DNA of 50,468 nt from Trichodesmium sp. MAG_R03 (GCA_023356535.1 JAKQYF010000007.1:1-50468), one strand, 5' to 3'; positions 1 to 9,373 are shown, counted from the first letter of the stretch. Numbers and translations are program-made. Notes: generated by a model not told the origin, from the sequence alone.

Positions 1-287
1 AAATTCCATCAATTGTCAATTTATATACTGACTCTAAATATATAGTTGATGCTGTTACAAAAGGTTGGGCAAAACGTTGGCGAGCTAACAGTTGGAAACG
101 GAATAAAAAAGATAAAGCAATGAACCCCGATCTATGGGAAAAATTATTAGATTTATGCGATAAACATCAGGTTGAATTTTATTGGGTACGGGGTCATTCT
201 GGAAATATAGAAAATGAGCGTTGCGATAAATTGGCAGTCAAAGCTTCTCAAAAACTTGATTTACCCTCAGACCTTGGTTATCAATAA
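1..287 (+). CDS. rnhA: Ribonuclease HI, C-terminal part (5' end outside window)
   Basis: The frame is open from base 3 to the TAA at 285-287 and encodes the last 94 residues of RNase HI, which cleaves the RNA strand of RNA-DNA hybrids in the cytoplasm. The visible part holds the YTDSKYIVDAV segment with an active-site Asp, the basic handle-like stretch WAKRWRANSWKRN, and the WVRGHSGNIENERCDKLA segment with the conserved His and the last catalytic Asp. The gene continues to the left of the window, so its start and the first catalytic residues cannot be seen. The next intact gene, alr, is on the opposite strand, with IS relics between them. Confidence 0.93.
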   Translation, partial: IPSIVNLYTDSKYIVDAVTKGWAKRWRANSWKRNKKDKAMNPDLWEKLLDLCDKHQVEFYWVRGHSGNIENERCDKLAVKASQKLDLPSDLGYQ

Positions 288-342
288 GTCAAATTATAGG
301 AGTTATAATTAAATAAAACTTTGTTTCTATAAAAAAATTGAA

Positions 343-648
343 TTATAGCAATAACCTTTGTGGATGTTTCAACCATTCTTTTATAGCTTGAAAATAGCCA
401 CGCCAAGATGCCATCAAACACTTAATTATCTGCTTTGATACCTTGGTGGGTAATGCTAAATAAGCATCACTATTTTTGGTGGCGTGATCTTGCTTAGTTA
501 AATCTAGACTTTTTCAGCACTTGAAAAAATGTTGACGACAATAATAGTTAGCTAAGTTGTACAAGTTTTTCGACTAAAAGCCTAACTCATCCCACACCCG
601 CCAAAAATTATGTGTTCGCTTAATAATATATCTGTCAACAACTTTCAT
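343..648 (-). pseudogene. IS607-type tnpB relic, N-terminal part
   Basis: The minus strand starts with ATG at 648 and reads as the N-terminus of a TnpB (OrfB) protein, ending ...KEWLKHPQRLLL. Recognisable stretches are NLYNLANYYCRQHFFK and LPTKVSKQIIKCLMASW. The frame is interrupted by a TAG after ELGF and a TGA after FKC, and it stops after about 100 codons where TnpB should have about 400, so it is truncated as well. Its ATG overlaps the TGA of the upstream tnpA relic (TCATT on the plus strand), the gene order expected of an IS607-family element. Confidence 0.78.
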
Positions 649-890
649 TGAACTTGCCGTTTGGTGCGAGACTTGATGTGATTTTGACGTCGCTGACTGC
701 TCCGTTTTCCATATAATTTAGCCGACAATGATGCCATCAAAGACACCATATCTTCTACAAGTTCTGCCTCAGAAGACTTTGGGAAAACTGACTCTATCAT
801 CTCTATTTCAACTTCATAGCTACTAAAAAAATTATCCAGGTAGTTATAATTAAATCTAGTCAGTCGGTCTTTGTCTTCTACAACAACTTT
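645..890 (-). pseudogene. IS607-type serine recombinase (tnpA) relic, C-terminal part
   Basis: The minus strand is open for 81 codons and contains VVVEDKDRLTRF, YLDNFF, VFPKSSEAELVEDM and SLMASLSAKLYGKRS. This is the conserved C-terminal half of the catalytic domain of IS607-family serine resolvases. The N-terminal MerR-like part and the catalytic serine region are missing, and an in-frame TAG stands immediately upstream of the first recognisable residue. It ends in ...RTKRQVQ with a TGA that overlaps the start of the tnpB relic by three bases. Confidence 0.8.
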
Positions 891-957
891 CTACATTTTT
901 AGTTCAACAGTTAATTACCCTATTGAAACCAGTGTAATAGTCTCCCAAGTAATATTT

Positions 958-2145
958 CTAAACTGCTATACGAGGCAACCTATTTTTAAAACCACAAAGA
1001 ATTTCCCAAGAAATAGTTCCTAAAGTATTTGCCCAGTCTTCAGCAGAAATTTGATATTTACCAACCTGCCCTAATAAAGTTACCACCTCACCTGTTTCCA
1101 GATCGGGAATAGCGCTCACATCCAACATCAACTGATCCATTGTAATAGCTCCCACTTGCGGAATTAGTTGATCGCGCACAATGACTTTCATCTTATTAGA
1201 AAGGTTACGAGGTACACCATCAGCATAACCAATACCCACGACTGCCAAAGACATCTGCTTTGGAGCAATAAACTGATAACCATAACTCACACCAGTACCT
1301 GCCTCAATAGTTTTAACTTGTGTCACCCTAGCTTTTACTTGCATAACTGGTTTTAAGTTAATTTTATCCTGTAGATGAGGTGCCGGATACAGACCATAAA
1401 TAGCTAAACCCACTCGTACCATATCGTAGTGCAAAGCAGAGTCAGTTAATGTCGCCGCCGAATTAGCTAAATGAAGTCGTATATTACCAGAAAAATTTTT
1501 TCCACTAAAACCACAAAAACCTATTGCTTCCTCAAACCTTTGATGCTGCTGCTTCATCACTGTCTGGTCTAGGTTATCTGCTGTAGCTAAGTGGGAATAA
1601 ATACTAGCAATTTTTAAATTTGGTAACCCCTGCACAAACTTGACAAATTCCACTGCCTGTTGCCAAGGTGTTCCCAAACGAGACATTCCCGTATCCAACT
1701 TGAGATGTACTGGCATTGGTTCAGTTTGGTAGGAAAGAGTTTCCGAGAAAACTAAAGCTTGTTGAGGCTTACAAATAGTTGGTTGTAGTTGCCAGTGAGC
1801 GATCGCCCGAATTTGTTCAGGCCGATCTATTGCCCCTAAAATTAAAATTGGCGCTTTAATTCCAGCTAACCTTAATTCTATTCCCTCTGGCAGGGTGGCT
1901 ACTGCCAACCAATTCACACCAGCTTCTAAAATAGTTTTAGATATCTTACATGCTCCATGTCCATAAGCATCTGCTTTGACCACTCCCATCAGTTGAGTTT
2001 TAGCTGATAAAAGACTCTTAAGTTGTTGGACATTATAAATCAATGCCTGATCATTAACTTCTATCCATGCTCTTTGACAAATACCTCCATAACCATCATT
2101 TTCTATTGCCAGAGTTTTAAAAGAAGTCTTTTCCCAACTCAACAT
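958..2145 (-). CDS. alr: Alanine racemase
   Basis: This 395-residue PLP enzyme interconverts L- and D-alanine in the cytoplasm and supplies D-Ala for peptidoglycan. The PLP-binding lysine is in VVKADAYGHG (K57). The second catalytic base, a tyrosine, is in the later GVSYGYQF motif, and MVRVGLAIYG and GAITMDQLMLDVS are typical of Alr. The length is normal for the family. The ATG at 2145 follows AAGGAATGG at a good ribosome-binding distance. The N-terminus carries about 23 extra residues before the first barrel strand (RAWIEVN). The gene is convergent with rnhA and divergent from the HNH gene, so it is probably transcribed alone. Confidence 0.96.
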   Translation of the reverse strand: MLSWEKTSFKTLAIENDGYGGICQRAWIEVNDQALIYNVQQLKSLLSAKTQLMGVVKADAYGHGACKISKTILEAGVNWLAVATLPEGIELRLAGIKAPILILGAIDRPEQIRAIAHWQLQPTICKPQQALVFSETLSYQTEPMPVHLKLDTGMSRLGTPWQQAVEFVKFVQGLPNLKIASIYSHLATADNLDQTVMKQQHQRFEEAIGFCGFSGKNFSGNIRLHLANSAATLTDSALHYDMVRVGLAIYGLYPAPHLQDKINLKPVMQVKARVTQVKTIEAGTGVSYGYQFIAPKQMSLAVVGIGYADGVPRNLSNKMKVIVRDQLIPQVGAITMDQLMLDVSAIPDLETGEVVTLLGQVGKYQISAEDWANTLGTISWEILCGFKNRLPRIAV

Positions 2146-2710
2146 TTTTACCCATTCCTTAATCAGTTAATTTTTTTTGACAGAGCCGATATAGTGGATC
2201 TATACATGGCCCACAGATGATAAAAGCAACTTCATCTTCTTATACCTGCATAAAGTGTTCTTTAAAACTGATCATATCACTCTCCCTATTCCCCAAAAGC
2301 CGTAGATTTTTCGACACAAATAAAATAGAAGTGCTATATCTAGTCAGATCAATAGCCTTTGTCCCTATGTAACTTCAAATTTGTAGGGTATGGAGTCTTC
2401 AAAGGCCAAAATCCCAATGATTTTGCCAAGTAACCCTTTAAAATTTAATTGATCACAGGTTTTAGTGTTTTTTCAATTTTTAAAAAAACAAAACAATATA
2501 GCTTTGTAAAATTGGCATCTTGCCTGTTCATTATATTTTTGAGTAAGTAGAATGCTCGCCCCAATTCTATTCATCCCTTAATTCAGCAAGGCCAAAAATA
2601 CCGTTCCACCTAACAAAACTTGACAAAAAATTCTTAAAATCTCAACTTTTGTTCTCAAGAATATCAATTGTGTTAGTATATAGTAAAATATTCTCTTTTC
2701 AGAAATATCA
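2146..2710. other. Intergenic region, no gene recognised
   Basis: This 565-base AT-rich divergent spacer lies between alr (minus) and the HNH gene (plus). I see no conserved coding remnant or structured RNA in it. It should hold promoters for both neighbours. A plausible -10-like stretch (TATAGTAAAAT) is at about 2680-2690, upstream of the HNH gene. Confidence 0.5.
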
Positions 2711-3208
2711 ATGGCCAATGTTTTAGTATTGAACGCTTCTTATGAACCGCTCAATATCACAAGTTGGCGACGAGCGATCGTCTTGTTGCTTAAAGGTAAA
2801 GCGGAGCAAATTGAACATAACGGAATATATGTTTGCTCAGACATTCTCTTACCTACAGTCATTCGACTGAGGTATTATGTCCGAGTTCCTTACAAAGATA
2901 TTCCTTTGACACGCCGGAACATCATACACCGAGATAGTCATTCCTGTCAATACTGTGGTTATACAGGAGATGATTTGACTTTAGATCATGTAGTACCGCG
3001 ATCGCGTGGTGGTTGTGATACTTGGGAAAATCTGGTAACTGCTTGTGTTCGTTGCAATGTACGAAAAGGAAATCGCACCCCAAAAGAGGCTAATATGATT
3101 TTGGGTTGCCCTCCTCGAAAACCCTATAGTAGTCTTTACTTTGAATTGACTAAACACGTTAAAAGTGGTAGTAATAAAGAATGGAAAAAATATGTTATTG
3201 GTCTGTAA
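2711..3208 (+). CDS. HNH endonuclease, conserved cyanobacterial type
   Basis: This 165-residue protein has a C-terminal HNH nuclease fold. CQYCG (C79, C82) and CVRC (C112, C115) form a zinc-binding pair around the ββα-metal core LDHVVPRSRGG, where H93 is the likely catalytic base, followed by the WENLVTAC helix. The N-terminal 70 residues (VLVLNASYEPLNITSWRRA) are the conserved domain found in single-copy HNH proteins throughout cyanobacteria. The biological target is not known. It is a stand-alone gene followed at once by a strong terminator, with no intron, toxin immunity gene or restriction partner nearby. Confidence 0.9.
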   Translation: MANVLVLNASYEPLNITSWRRAIVLLLKGKAEQIEHNGIYVCSDILLPTVIRLRYYVRVPYKDIPLTRRNIIHRDSHSCQYCGYTGDDLTLDHVVPRSRGGCDTWENLVTACVRCNVRKGNRTPKEANMILGCPPRKPYSSLYFELTKHVKSGSNKEWKKYVIGL

Positions 3209-3240
3209 AAACCCTGCCTATCTAAGAGCAGGGTTTTTTT
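3207..3240 (+). terminator. Rho-independent terminator after the HNH gene
   Basis: AAAACCCTGC pairs with GCAGGGTTTT around a loop of about 10 bases and is followed by a run of T. It overlaps the TAA of the HNH gene, so it closes that transcription unit. Confidence 0.88.
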
Positions 3241-3396
3241 GTATTAAAGATAGCGACCTCAAAACTTACGAGTTTTTTTACAAGGCTATTTAAAGAAAGT
3301 GAATGTTTTGCATCCTAACCCTTTGCTTCGGAAGAGCGCGGAACTTCCCGCCAAGGGAGTTGAATTTAGCATAAGCATTCATCTATCTCCCAAAAC

Positions 3397-3496
3397 TACT
3401 GTATTATTAACGTACAGCAGTCTGTGAAACTTCAACCCACCAAGGAGCTGTGGCTCAGTTGTTTCCCCTTGTCTTTAGGCCAGTAGGGAGGATGTT
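3397..3496 (+). mobile_element. IS200/IS605-type tnpB 3' end and right-end relic
   Basis: The stretch from about 3397 encodes AVCETSTHQGAVAQ, which aligns base by base with the tnpB C-terminus AVCEMSTRRGATAR of the decayed element at 16862-18140. It is followed by the hairpin CCCC..GTCTTTAGGC..GGGAGGATGTTA, the usual right end of cyanobacterial IS200/IS605-type elements. Everything upstream of this tail is lost. The sixA start codon lies only 20 bases beyond it. Confidence 0.65.
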
Positions 3497-3515
3497 AAAA
3501 ACACAATAGTAATTT

Positions 3516-4016
3516 ATGAGTACAAATGTTTATTTTATCCGTCATGGTATAGCTGCTGATCGAGAAAATTATGCCACAGATGCAGAACGTCCTTTAACCA
3601 AAATAGGCGATCGCAAAACTCACAAAATTGCTCAAAAACTCAAACAACTAGGTCTTAATTTCAACCTAATTCTCACCAGTCCCTTAGTTAGAGCAAATCA
3701 AACAGCTAAAATTCTTCAAGCTCATCAATTAAGTTCCAAAGTAGAAGAATTTTCACCTCTAACCCCTAGTGGAGATATTAATCTCTGGCTAAAATGGCTA
3801 GAAGCATGGCCATCTAAAGCCAATAGAGAATTAGCTCTGGTAGGCCATCAACCAGACTTAGCAAACTGGGCAGAAATTCTGGTCTGGGGAGAAGTCAGAC
3901 AAGTATTAATACTCAAAAAAGCTGGTGTAATAGGCGTTTCCTTACCAGAAGTTGGTTCACCAGTGGGCAATAGTCAAATCTTTTGGTTGACTCCGCCAAG
4001 ATTTATATTGGATTAA
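3516..4016 (+). CDS. sixA: Phosphohistidine phosphatase SixA
   Basis: This 166-residue member of the histidine phosphatase (phosphoglycerate mutase-like) superfamily is expected to remove phosphate from histidine of phosphotransfer domains in the cytoplasm. The catalytic RHG motif is in VYFIRHGIAAD near the N-terminus. ERPLTKIGDRKTHKIA and ILTSPLVRANQTA are the typical SixA sections, and the second histidine is in LALVGHQPDL. The length matches SixA. It stands alone, 199 bases before gltA. An IS right-end relic lies just upstream, so its promoter is probably within or beyond that relic. Confidence 0.9.
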   Translation: MSTNVYFIRHGIAADRENYATDAERPLTKIGDRKTHKIAQKLKQLGLNFNLILTSPLVRANQTAKILQAHQLSSKVEEFSPLTPSGDINLWLKWLEAWPSKANRELALVGHQPDLANWAEILVWGEVRQVLILKKAGVIGVSLPEVGSPVGNSQIFWLTPPRFILD

Positions 4017-4214
4017 CCAAAATTATTAATATTTTATTAAGTAATTACGTAGCATATCTACTATATATAGTGTAAGTTGATGATTTATATCAACTATTTG
4101 AACTATATTTAGGTCTTTGATGTAAATCTTGTTATTATCAAAATAAAAACATAACTCAACTACTTGATAATATAATTTGAGTATGTTCATGTCTATAATG
4201 TAAAGAGGATTATC

Positions 4215-5357
4215 ATGTCCGTCGCCTGCGTCGAATTTAAACCTGGTTTAGAAGGTGTTCCCGCTACCCAATCAAGTATCAGCTATGTCGATGGACAAAA
4301 AGGGATATTGGAATACCGAGGGATTAACATTGAAGAATTGGCAAAAAAAAGTTCTTTTCTAGAAACATCATATCTATTAATTTGGGGCCGCCTTCCTGAC
4401 AAAGAAGAATTGGAAAGCTTTGAGGATGAAATTCTCCACAATAGAAGAATTAAATATAGAATTCGAGACATGATGAAATGTTTTCCGGAAACTGGACATC
4501 CTATGGATGCTCTACAGACTTCAGCAGCAGCTCTGGGTTTATTTTATTCTCGTCGTGCTCTTGATAGCCAAGAATATATTAGGATAGCAGTAGTCAAGCT
4601 ACTGGCCAATATACCCACAATGGTAGCTGCCTTTGAATTAATGCGCAAAGGTAACGACCCTATAAAACCAAGGGATGATTTGGACTATGCAGCCAACTTT
4701 TTGTATATGCTCAATGAAAGGGAACCCGACCCATTAGCAGCAAAAGTATTTGATGTTTGTCTGACTCTTCATGCTGAACATACTATTAATGCTTCTACAT
4801 TCTCAGCAATGGTAACTGCTTCAACCTTAACTGATCCCTACGGAGTTATAGCATCAGCAGTAGGAACTCTTGCTGGTCCACTCCATGGAGGAGCCAATGA
4901 AGATGTTATTAGTATGTTGTCTAAAATTGGTACAGTTGAAAATGTTAGACCATATCTAGAAAAATGTTTTGAGACTAAGGCAAAAATTATGGGTTTTGGT
5001 CACCGAGTCTATAAGGTAAAAGACCCAAGAGCAACTATCCTTCAGAGACTAGTAGTAGAATTATTTGAAAAGTTTGGCTACGACAAATATTATGAGATAG
5101 CACTAGAGATAGAAAAAGTTGTAGAGGAAAAACTAGGGCACAAGGGAGTTTACCCAAATGTAGACTTTTATTCTGGTCTTGTTTATCGCAAATTAGGTAT
5201 TCCTAGTGACCTATTTACTCCTGTCTTTGCTATTGCTCGTGTAGCTGGTTGGTTAGCTCACTGGAAAGAGCAATTAGAAGCTAATCGGATTTTCCGTCCT
5301 ACACAAATTTATTCAGGAGAGCACAATATTAATTACACCCCTATTCACGAACGTTAA
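4215..5357 (+). CDS. gltA: Citrate synthase
   Basis: This 380-residue enzyme condenses oxaloacetate and acetyl-CoA to citrate, the entry step to the 2-oxoglutarate branch that feeds nitrogen assimilation in cyanobacteria. The catalytic triad is visible: H224 in GPLHGGANED, H263 in GFGHRVYK and D317 in YPNVDFYSG. The length and the C-terminal RPTQIYSGEHN region fit the short bacterial (type I-like) form. The ATG follows AAAGAGG at a suitable distance. An AT-rich 198-base spacer with a perfect ACTATATATAGT palindrome lies upstream. No other TCA gene is linked. Confidence 0.97.
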   Translation: MSVACVEFKPGLEGVPATQSSISYVDGQKGILEYRGINIEELAKKSSFLETSYLLIWGRLPDKEELESFEDEILHNRRIKYRIRDMMKCFPETGHPMDALQTSAAALGLFYSRRALDSQEYIRIAVVKLLANIPTMVAAFELMRKGNDPIKPRDDLDYAANFLYMLNEREPDPLAAKVFDVCLTLHAEHTINASTFSAMVTASTLTDPYGVIASAVGTLAGPLHGGANEDVISMLSKIGTVENVRPYLEKCFETKAKIMGFGHRVYKVKDPRATILQRLVVELFEKFGYDKYYEIALEIEKVVEEKLGHKGVYPNVDFYSGLVYRKLGIPSDLFTPVFAIARVAGWLAHWKEQLEANRIFRPTQIYSGEHNINYTPIHER

Positions 5358-5480
5358 GTATTACTGACAATAATGAACCATTCATAAAAAGGGGTCAATT
5401 CCTGTCTATTCTTGCTGTGAAAGCCGAAAATGCTGGAGTAAACAACTTATAGCTGTGAAACCTAGTGTATACAAGACAAG

Positions 5481-5615
5481 ATGGCTCAAATTGTCGTGAA
5501 AAAGTCCTCAAAGAATTATCCCAAAGAACTCCCAAATTGTGAGCACTGCGGTATAGTATTAGACCGTGATCTAAACGTAGCAATAAATATAAAAAACAGG
5601 GAGGTAGGGCATTGA
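5481..5615 (+). pseudogene. tnpB relic, C-terminal zinc-finger part
   Basis: The frame from 5481 ends in NCEHCGIVLDRDLNVAINIKN. This is the last part of a TnpB protein: one CxxC half of the zinc ribbon and the DRDLNxAxNI motif carrying the third RuvC acidic residue. The rest of the gene upstream is not recognisable and the first half of the zinc ribbon is degraded (PKELPN precedes the remaining CxxC). The DRDLN form resembles IS607-associated TnpB. Confidence 0.72.
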
Positions 5616-5702
5616 GTCCTTAAAGTTCGTGGAGTCCGAGGGAGTACCAGGACTTTTCAGCGAGAAGCCCATACTATAGCATCAGCTTCGTGTGGGAGTA
5701 TC
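5616..5702 (+). mobile_element. Right end / omega-RNA-like tail of the tnpB relic
   Basis: Directly after the tnpB stop come several short hairpins and AGCCCATA...GCTTCGTGTGGGAGTATC. The same block occurs in opposite orientation at 8835-8865 (GATACTCCCACAC-like with GCTATGGGC). In TnpB elements this position holds the right end and the guide (omega) RNA scaffold. Only sequence similarity and position support the call. Confidence 0.45.
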
Positions 5703-5831
5703 AGGACTTACGCAAAGGCACTATATATAGAGCCTTGGTAAGTTACGAAGTGGGCAATTCAAGTCCGCAGCGTTCGCTCCGCTTTGCGTCAGCAAAACAT
5801 ACCCTACCAATAGCCTTCATGGGTAAGTCCT
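5703..5831. repeat. MITE of the AGGACTTACGCA family, copy 1
   Basis: Its terminal inverted repeats are AGGACTTACGCAAAGG on the left and GGGTAAGTCCT on the right. The interior has CTATATATAG and a CGTTCGCTCCGCTTTGCG segment. A nearly matching element in opposite orientation is at 37933-38062. No coding capacity. Confidence 0.8.
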
Positions 5832-6087
5832 AAGTATGTCACTTCTTCTATTATGCCCTAATAAAGACTTTTTCAGCAAACCCTAAATAAGGGATTGGGC
5901 GATGGGACAAGCCTGCTTTTATACCCGGATTTGGTATGAAATCTAAATACAAGCAGATTATAACTTTTAAACAACATATCATAGTATCTTTGTATACTTC
6001 CTGAAATAAAAATATAAAGAAAAGATTAAATTATAAGATAAGTAGTTAATGGCGATGATAAATTGAAAATTGTTTTTATTTTTTTGA

Positions 6088-7557
6088 ATGATTTTTATTG
6101 TATTGGCAGTCAGATTTATTACCCAGAAGATTTTAATTAAGAGGGGCAATATACAGCCTTTCCTCAGTATAGACCACCACCATGTCAAAGACAACAAACT
6201 AAAATTAAGCAGTCAGACTAAAGAATTGTTGTATTCCAAAATACTACTTTATACCAGTGCTGTTGGCATTGTGGGGGGATTAGTTGCTACAGCTTATTAC
6301 TTTATTTTAGAACACTTTTTGGAATTAGTGTGGGACATAGGGAAACACTACTTCACAGGAAATTTTCCAGATTGGTTAGAAGTTTCGAACTATGTATTGA
6401 TTGTCACAACAATTGGCGGATTTGGCGTTGGTTTATGTCTCTATTTCTTTGGTCAACCTGGAGAAATGACAAAGGTGATCGATAAAATCCACAATCCTGG
6501 TCGTTTGGAACCAAGTCAAACACCAGGGATGATTGCTACTTCCTTAGTCTCAATTACTGCTGGTGGAAGTTTAGGCCCTGAAGCACCTCTAGTACAAATT
6601 AATGGTAGTTTAGGAACTTGGATTGCAGAAAAACTGAATTTGAGTACCAAAGAAACACGAATTCTGACCTTTTCTGGTATGGGTGCAGCATTAGCAGCAT
6701 TCTTTGGCGATCCTATTGGTGGATCATTATTTGCTCTGGAGATTCCCCATCGTCGTGGCCTTGAGTATTATGAAGCAATTATTCCGACAGTCGTTGCAGG
6801 CATTTTTAGTTTTGGCGTCTTTCGGTTTAGCACTGGGTTAAAAATTGGAGGTATATATCACTTTGACTACTTTGATACTATTCCTGCTTTAAATTGGCTA
6901 AACCTTATAGAAGCTTTACTCCTAGGTGCGTTTGCTAGTTTAGCTGGAGTTTTGTTTATTGGAATTTTTCGACTCACAAAGTGGATGATCGAACCCATTA
7001 AAAATAGAGTTATTTTGCTAGCAACTTTGGGAGGATTAGGGATTGGTGGGTTGGCAGTTTTATATCCCCAAACTCTCTTCTTTGGCGAACAGCAAATTGA
7101 AACTCAATTAATTGAACCAGTTGCCACGCTTACGGTTGTGACGTTACTCGGAATTTGTCTGGCTAAAATGATTGCCATTAGTTTTACGATTCATGGTGGA
7201 TTTCGAGGGGGTTTTATCTTTCCTCTATTTTTCACAGGAGCAAGTTTAGGGTTGGCCATTAGTTTTTGTATTCCAGCAGTACATCCAACTATTGCAATGT
7301 TGTGTTGCATGGCGGCCATTAATGTCTCAATTACCAAAACTCCGATTAGCACCTCAATTATCTTGAGTGTTTTATCTGATACATCGATAATTCCGATTAT
7401 TGTGATTGCTAGTTTTACAAGCTTTATATTAACTAGCAATATTGTTTTATTGAGCACTCAACGCCCTAGAAAGCTAGAGAAAAATTTAAGCCTAGATTCC
7501 TCACCACAAAATATACTGAAAAATCAGGAGTCAGAATTTGTAGGGGCTTCTTTTTAG
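6088..7557 (+). CDS. ClC-family chloride channel/transporter
   Basis: This 489-residue polytopic inner-membrane protein has about ten or more hydrophobic helices between residues 50 and 465. The selectivity-filter motif GGSLGPEAPLVQ carries the gating glutamate E165, and the second signature is GFRGGFIFPLFFTGASLGL. ClC proteins move chloride through a channel or exchange it for protons; the gating Glu is compatible with both. No C-terminal CBS pair is present. The first 45 residues are hydrophilic and poorly conserved, so the true start could be further in, but no better ATG exists before the first helix. It stands 118 bases before ndhA, probably as a separate unit. Confidence 0.92.
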   Translation: MIFIVLAVRFITQKILIKRGNIQPFLSIDHHHVKDNKLKLSSQTKELLYSKILLYTSAVGIVGGLVATAYYFILEHFLELVWDIGKHYFTGNFPDWLEVSNYVLIVTTIGGFGVGLCLYFFGQPGEMTKVIDKIHNPGRLEPSQTPGMIATSLVSITAGGSLGPEAPLVQINGSLGTWIAEKLNLSTKETRILTFSGMGAALAAFFGDPIGGSLFALEIPHRRGLEYYEAIIPTVVAGIFSFGVFRFSTGLKIGGIYHFDYFDTIPALNWLNLIEALLLGAFASLAGVLFIGIFRLTKWMIEPIKNRVILLATLGGLGIGGLAVLYPQTLFFGEQQIETQLIEPVATLTVVTLLGICLAKMIAISFTIHGGFRGGFIFPLFFTGASLGLAISFCIPAVHPTIAMLCCMAAINVSITKTPISTSIILSVLSDTSIIPIIVIASFTSFILTSNIVLLSTQRPRKLEKNLSLDSSPQNILKNQESEFVGASF

Positions 7558-7675
7558 GAGCAGGAGGGACCTCAAACTGTACTTCTAAGATTAAAGAACT
7601 ACTATAAACACTAAATTATATATAGGACTGTATTTACATATAATTTTAATCATACTTATTTAACCCTACTTTGAA

Positions 7676-8794
7676 ATGAACTCAGGAATCGATCTACAAA
7701 GAACATTTATTCAGGCCCTTGTGGATTTGGGCTTATCCTCAGAAATAGCTAAAACTCTGTGGCTGCCATTTCCCATGTTATTAATGATTGTTGGAGCTAC
7801 TGTTGGCGTTCTAGTAACAGTATGGCTAGAGCGAAAAATATCTGCGGCAGCGCAACAAAGAATTGGACCTGAATTTATTGGCCCTTTAGGCACTCTCGCA
7901 CCCCTTGCTGATGGTTTGAAACTAGTTTTCAAAGAGGACGTTGTTCCAGCCCAAGCCGATCCCTTACTATTTACATTGGGGCCTGTAATTGTAGCTATAC
8001 CTGTATTTCTTTCCTACTTAGTGGTACCCTTTGGACAAAATTTAGTAATTACAGACCTTGGAGTAGCAATATTTTTGTGGATTGCACTTTCGAGTATTCA
8101 ACCCATTGGACTACTAATGTCTGGCTATGCCTCTAATAATAAATATTCTTTACTTGGAGGTCTACGAGCAGCAGCACAATCTATCAGTTATGAAATTCCT
8201 TTGGCCTTGGCTGTATTAGCAGTAGTAATGATGTCTAACAGCCTCAGTACAATTGATATTGTTGAACAACAATCAAGCTATGGTATCCTAGGATGGAATA
8301 TCTGGAGACAACCATTGGGGTTCATTATTTTCTGGATAGCAGTATTGGCAGAATGTGAACGTCTTCCTTTTGACCTTCCAGAAGCAGAAGAAGAATTGGT
8401 AGCTGGATATCAAACTGAATATACTGGCATGAAATTTGCTCTGTATTACTTAGCCTCCTATGTCAATTTAGTTTTATCTTCTCTACTTGTAGCGGTTTTA
8501 TATCTGGGTGGTTGGGAGTCTCCATTTCCAGTAGAACTTCTATCTAGCTGGTTTGGAGTCAGTGAAACGACTCCTTGGTTACAAATAATTAATGCCACTT
8601 TGGGCATTACCATGACATTACTCAAAGCTTACCTGCTTGTATTTATAGCAGTTTTGTTACGTTGGACATTACCAAGGGTAAGAATTGACCAATTATTAGA
8701 TCTGGGTTGGAAGTTCTTATTGCCATTAGCTTTGGTTAACTTGTTATTAACTGCGGCCTTAAAGTTAGCCTTTCCATTTGCCTTTGGTGGTTGA
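7676..8794 (+). CDS. ndhA: NAD(P)H-quinone oxidoreductase subunit 1 (NdhA)
   Basis: This 372-residue membrane subunit of the photosynthetic NDH-1 complex (NuoH/ND1 homologue) lies at the junction of the membrane and peripheral arms and helps form the plastoquinone chamber. [20 protein letters not shown] and [14 protein letters not shown] are the highly conserved ND1 motifs, with [21 protein letters not shown] on the quinone-facing loop. Eight or nine hydrophobic helices are visible. It begins the ndhA-I-G-E cluster, but 750 bases separate it from ndhI, much more than usual. Confidence 0.97.
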   Translation: MNSGIDLQRTFIQALVDLGLSSEIAKTLWLPFPMLLMIVGATVGVLVTVWLERKISAAAQQRIGPEFIGPLGTLAPLADGLKLVFKEDVVPAQADPLLFTLGPVIVAIPVFLSYLVVPFGQNLVITDLGVAIFLWIALSSIQPIGLLMSGYASNNKYSLLGGLRAAAQSISYEIPLALAVLAVVMMSNSLSTIDIVEQQSSYGILGWNIWRQPLGFIIFWIAVLAECERLPFDLPEAEEELVAGYQTEYTGMKFALYYLASYVNLVLSSLLVAVLYLGGWESPFPVELLSSWFGVSETTPWLQIINATLGITMTLLKAYLLVFIAVLLRWTLPRVRIDQLLDLGWKFLLPLALVNLLLTAALKLAFPFAFGG

Positions 8795-8834
8795 CATTTT
8801 CCCGAGGTTGCTCAATTGAGACAAAACGAGATTC

Positions 8835-8900
8835 GTGACATACTCCCACACTAAAGCTATGGGCTTATTGTTTCCCAGTTTTGCTCTTAGAACTGGGAAA
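8835..8900 (-). repeat. Solo IS right-end block plus perfect hairpin after ndhA
   Basis: Bases 8835-8865 are the inverted counterpart of the right-end block at 5664-5702. At 8871-8900 TTTCCCAGTT and AACTGGGAAA form a perfect 10-bp stem with a 10-base loop. No T run follows, so the hairpin is not a classical terminator, but its place 76 bases after ndhA could affect transcript stability. No transposase gene is attached. Confidence 0.5.
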
Positions 8901-9299
8901 ATATAGCAATGAGCAATCACATATTTACATGTTACTATTGTCTTTAAATGTAGCACAAGCCTCTGCTTACTATTACCAATAATTTTACATATATTACATC
9001 AGTAGCAATTTATAGCATGTAAATATGCCAGCGCACGTTACTCTATCTGTTAGCTTTGGTTAATTCCCGTCCATACTATTGGGCCTTATTTTTGAACGGT
9101 CTAACTAATACCAATTACCAGAAACTTTGCTATATTTGAATTTTATATTTATAAATATTATTCGTTAGAGCAAATGCATTATATTTGGTAACTTCGGTTA
9201 TGGGAGAAAAGCAATTTTACTAGCTTCCCAGGATAGCAAGACTTGTGATAAATGGTATAACTCTTCCCAGTTAGCATCACTACCGACCACTCAAGCTAA

Positions 9300-9371
9300 C
9301 CTTCTGGGAGAAGATGGAGGTGGGGTATGATTCTTGAGAAAAAGTGTTTTTACACTTTTTCAGTAGACCCT
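9300..9371. repeat. Degenerate copy of the GACTTTTTCAG repeat family
   Basis: The stretch CTTCTGGGAGAAGATGGAGG...ACTTTTTCAGTAGACCCTA parallels the right half of the repeats at 19608-19750 and 24573-24925. Similarity is partial and was judged by eye. Confidence 0.45.
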
Positions 9372-9373
9372 AT

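Noticed and set aside
4060..4072. ACTATATATAGT palindrome before gltA as a specific operator
   Set aside because: TATATATAG stretches are common in the MITEs and spacers of this window, so there is no ground to call it a regulator site.
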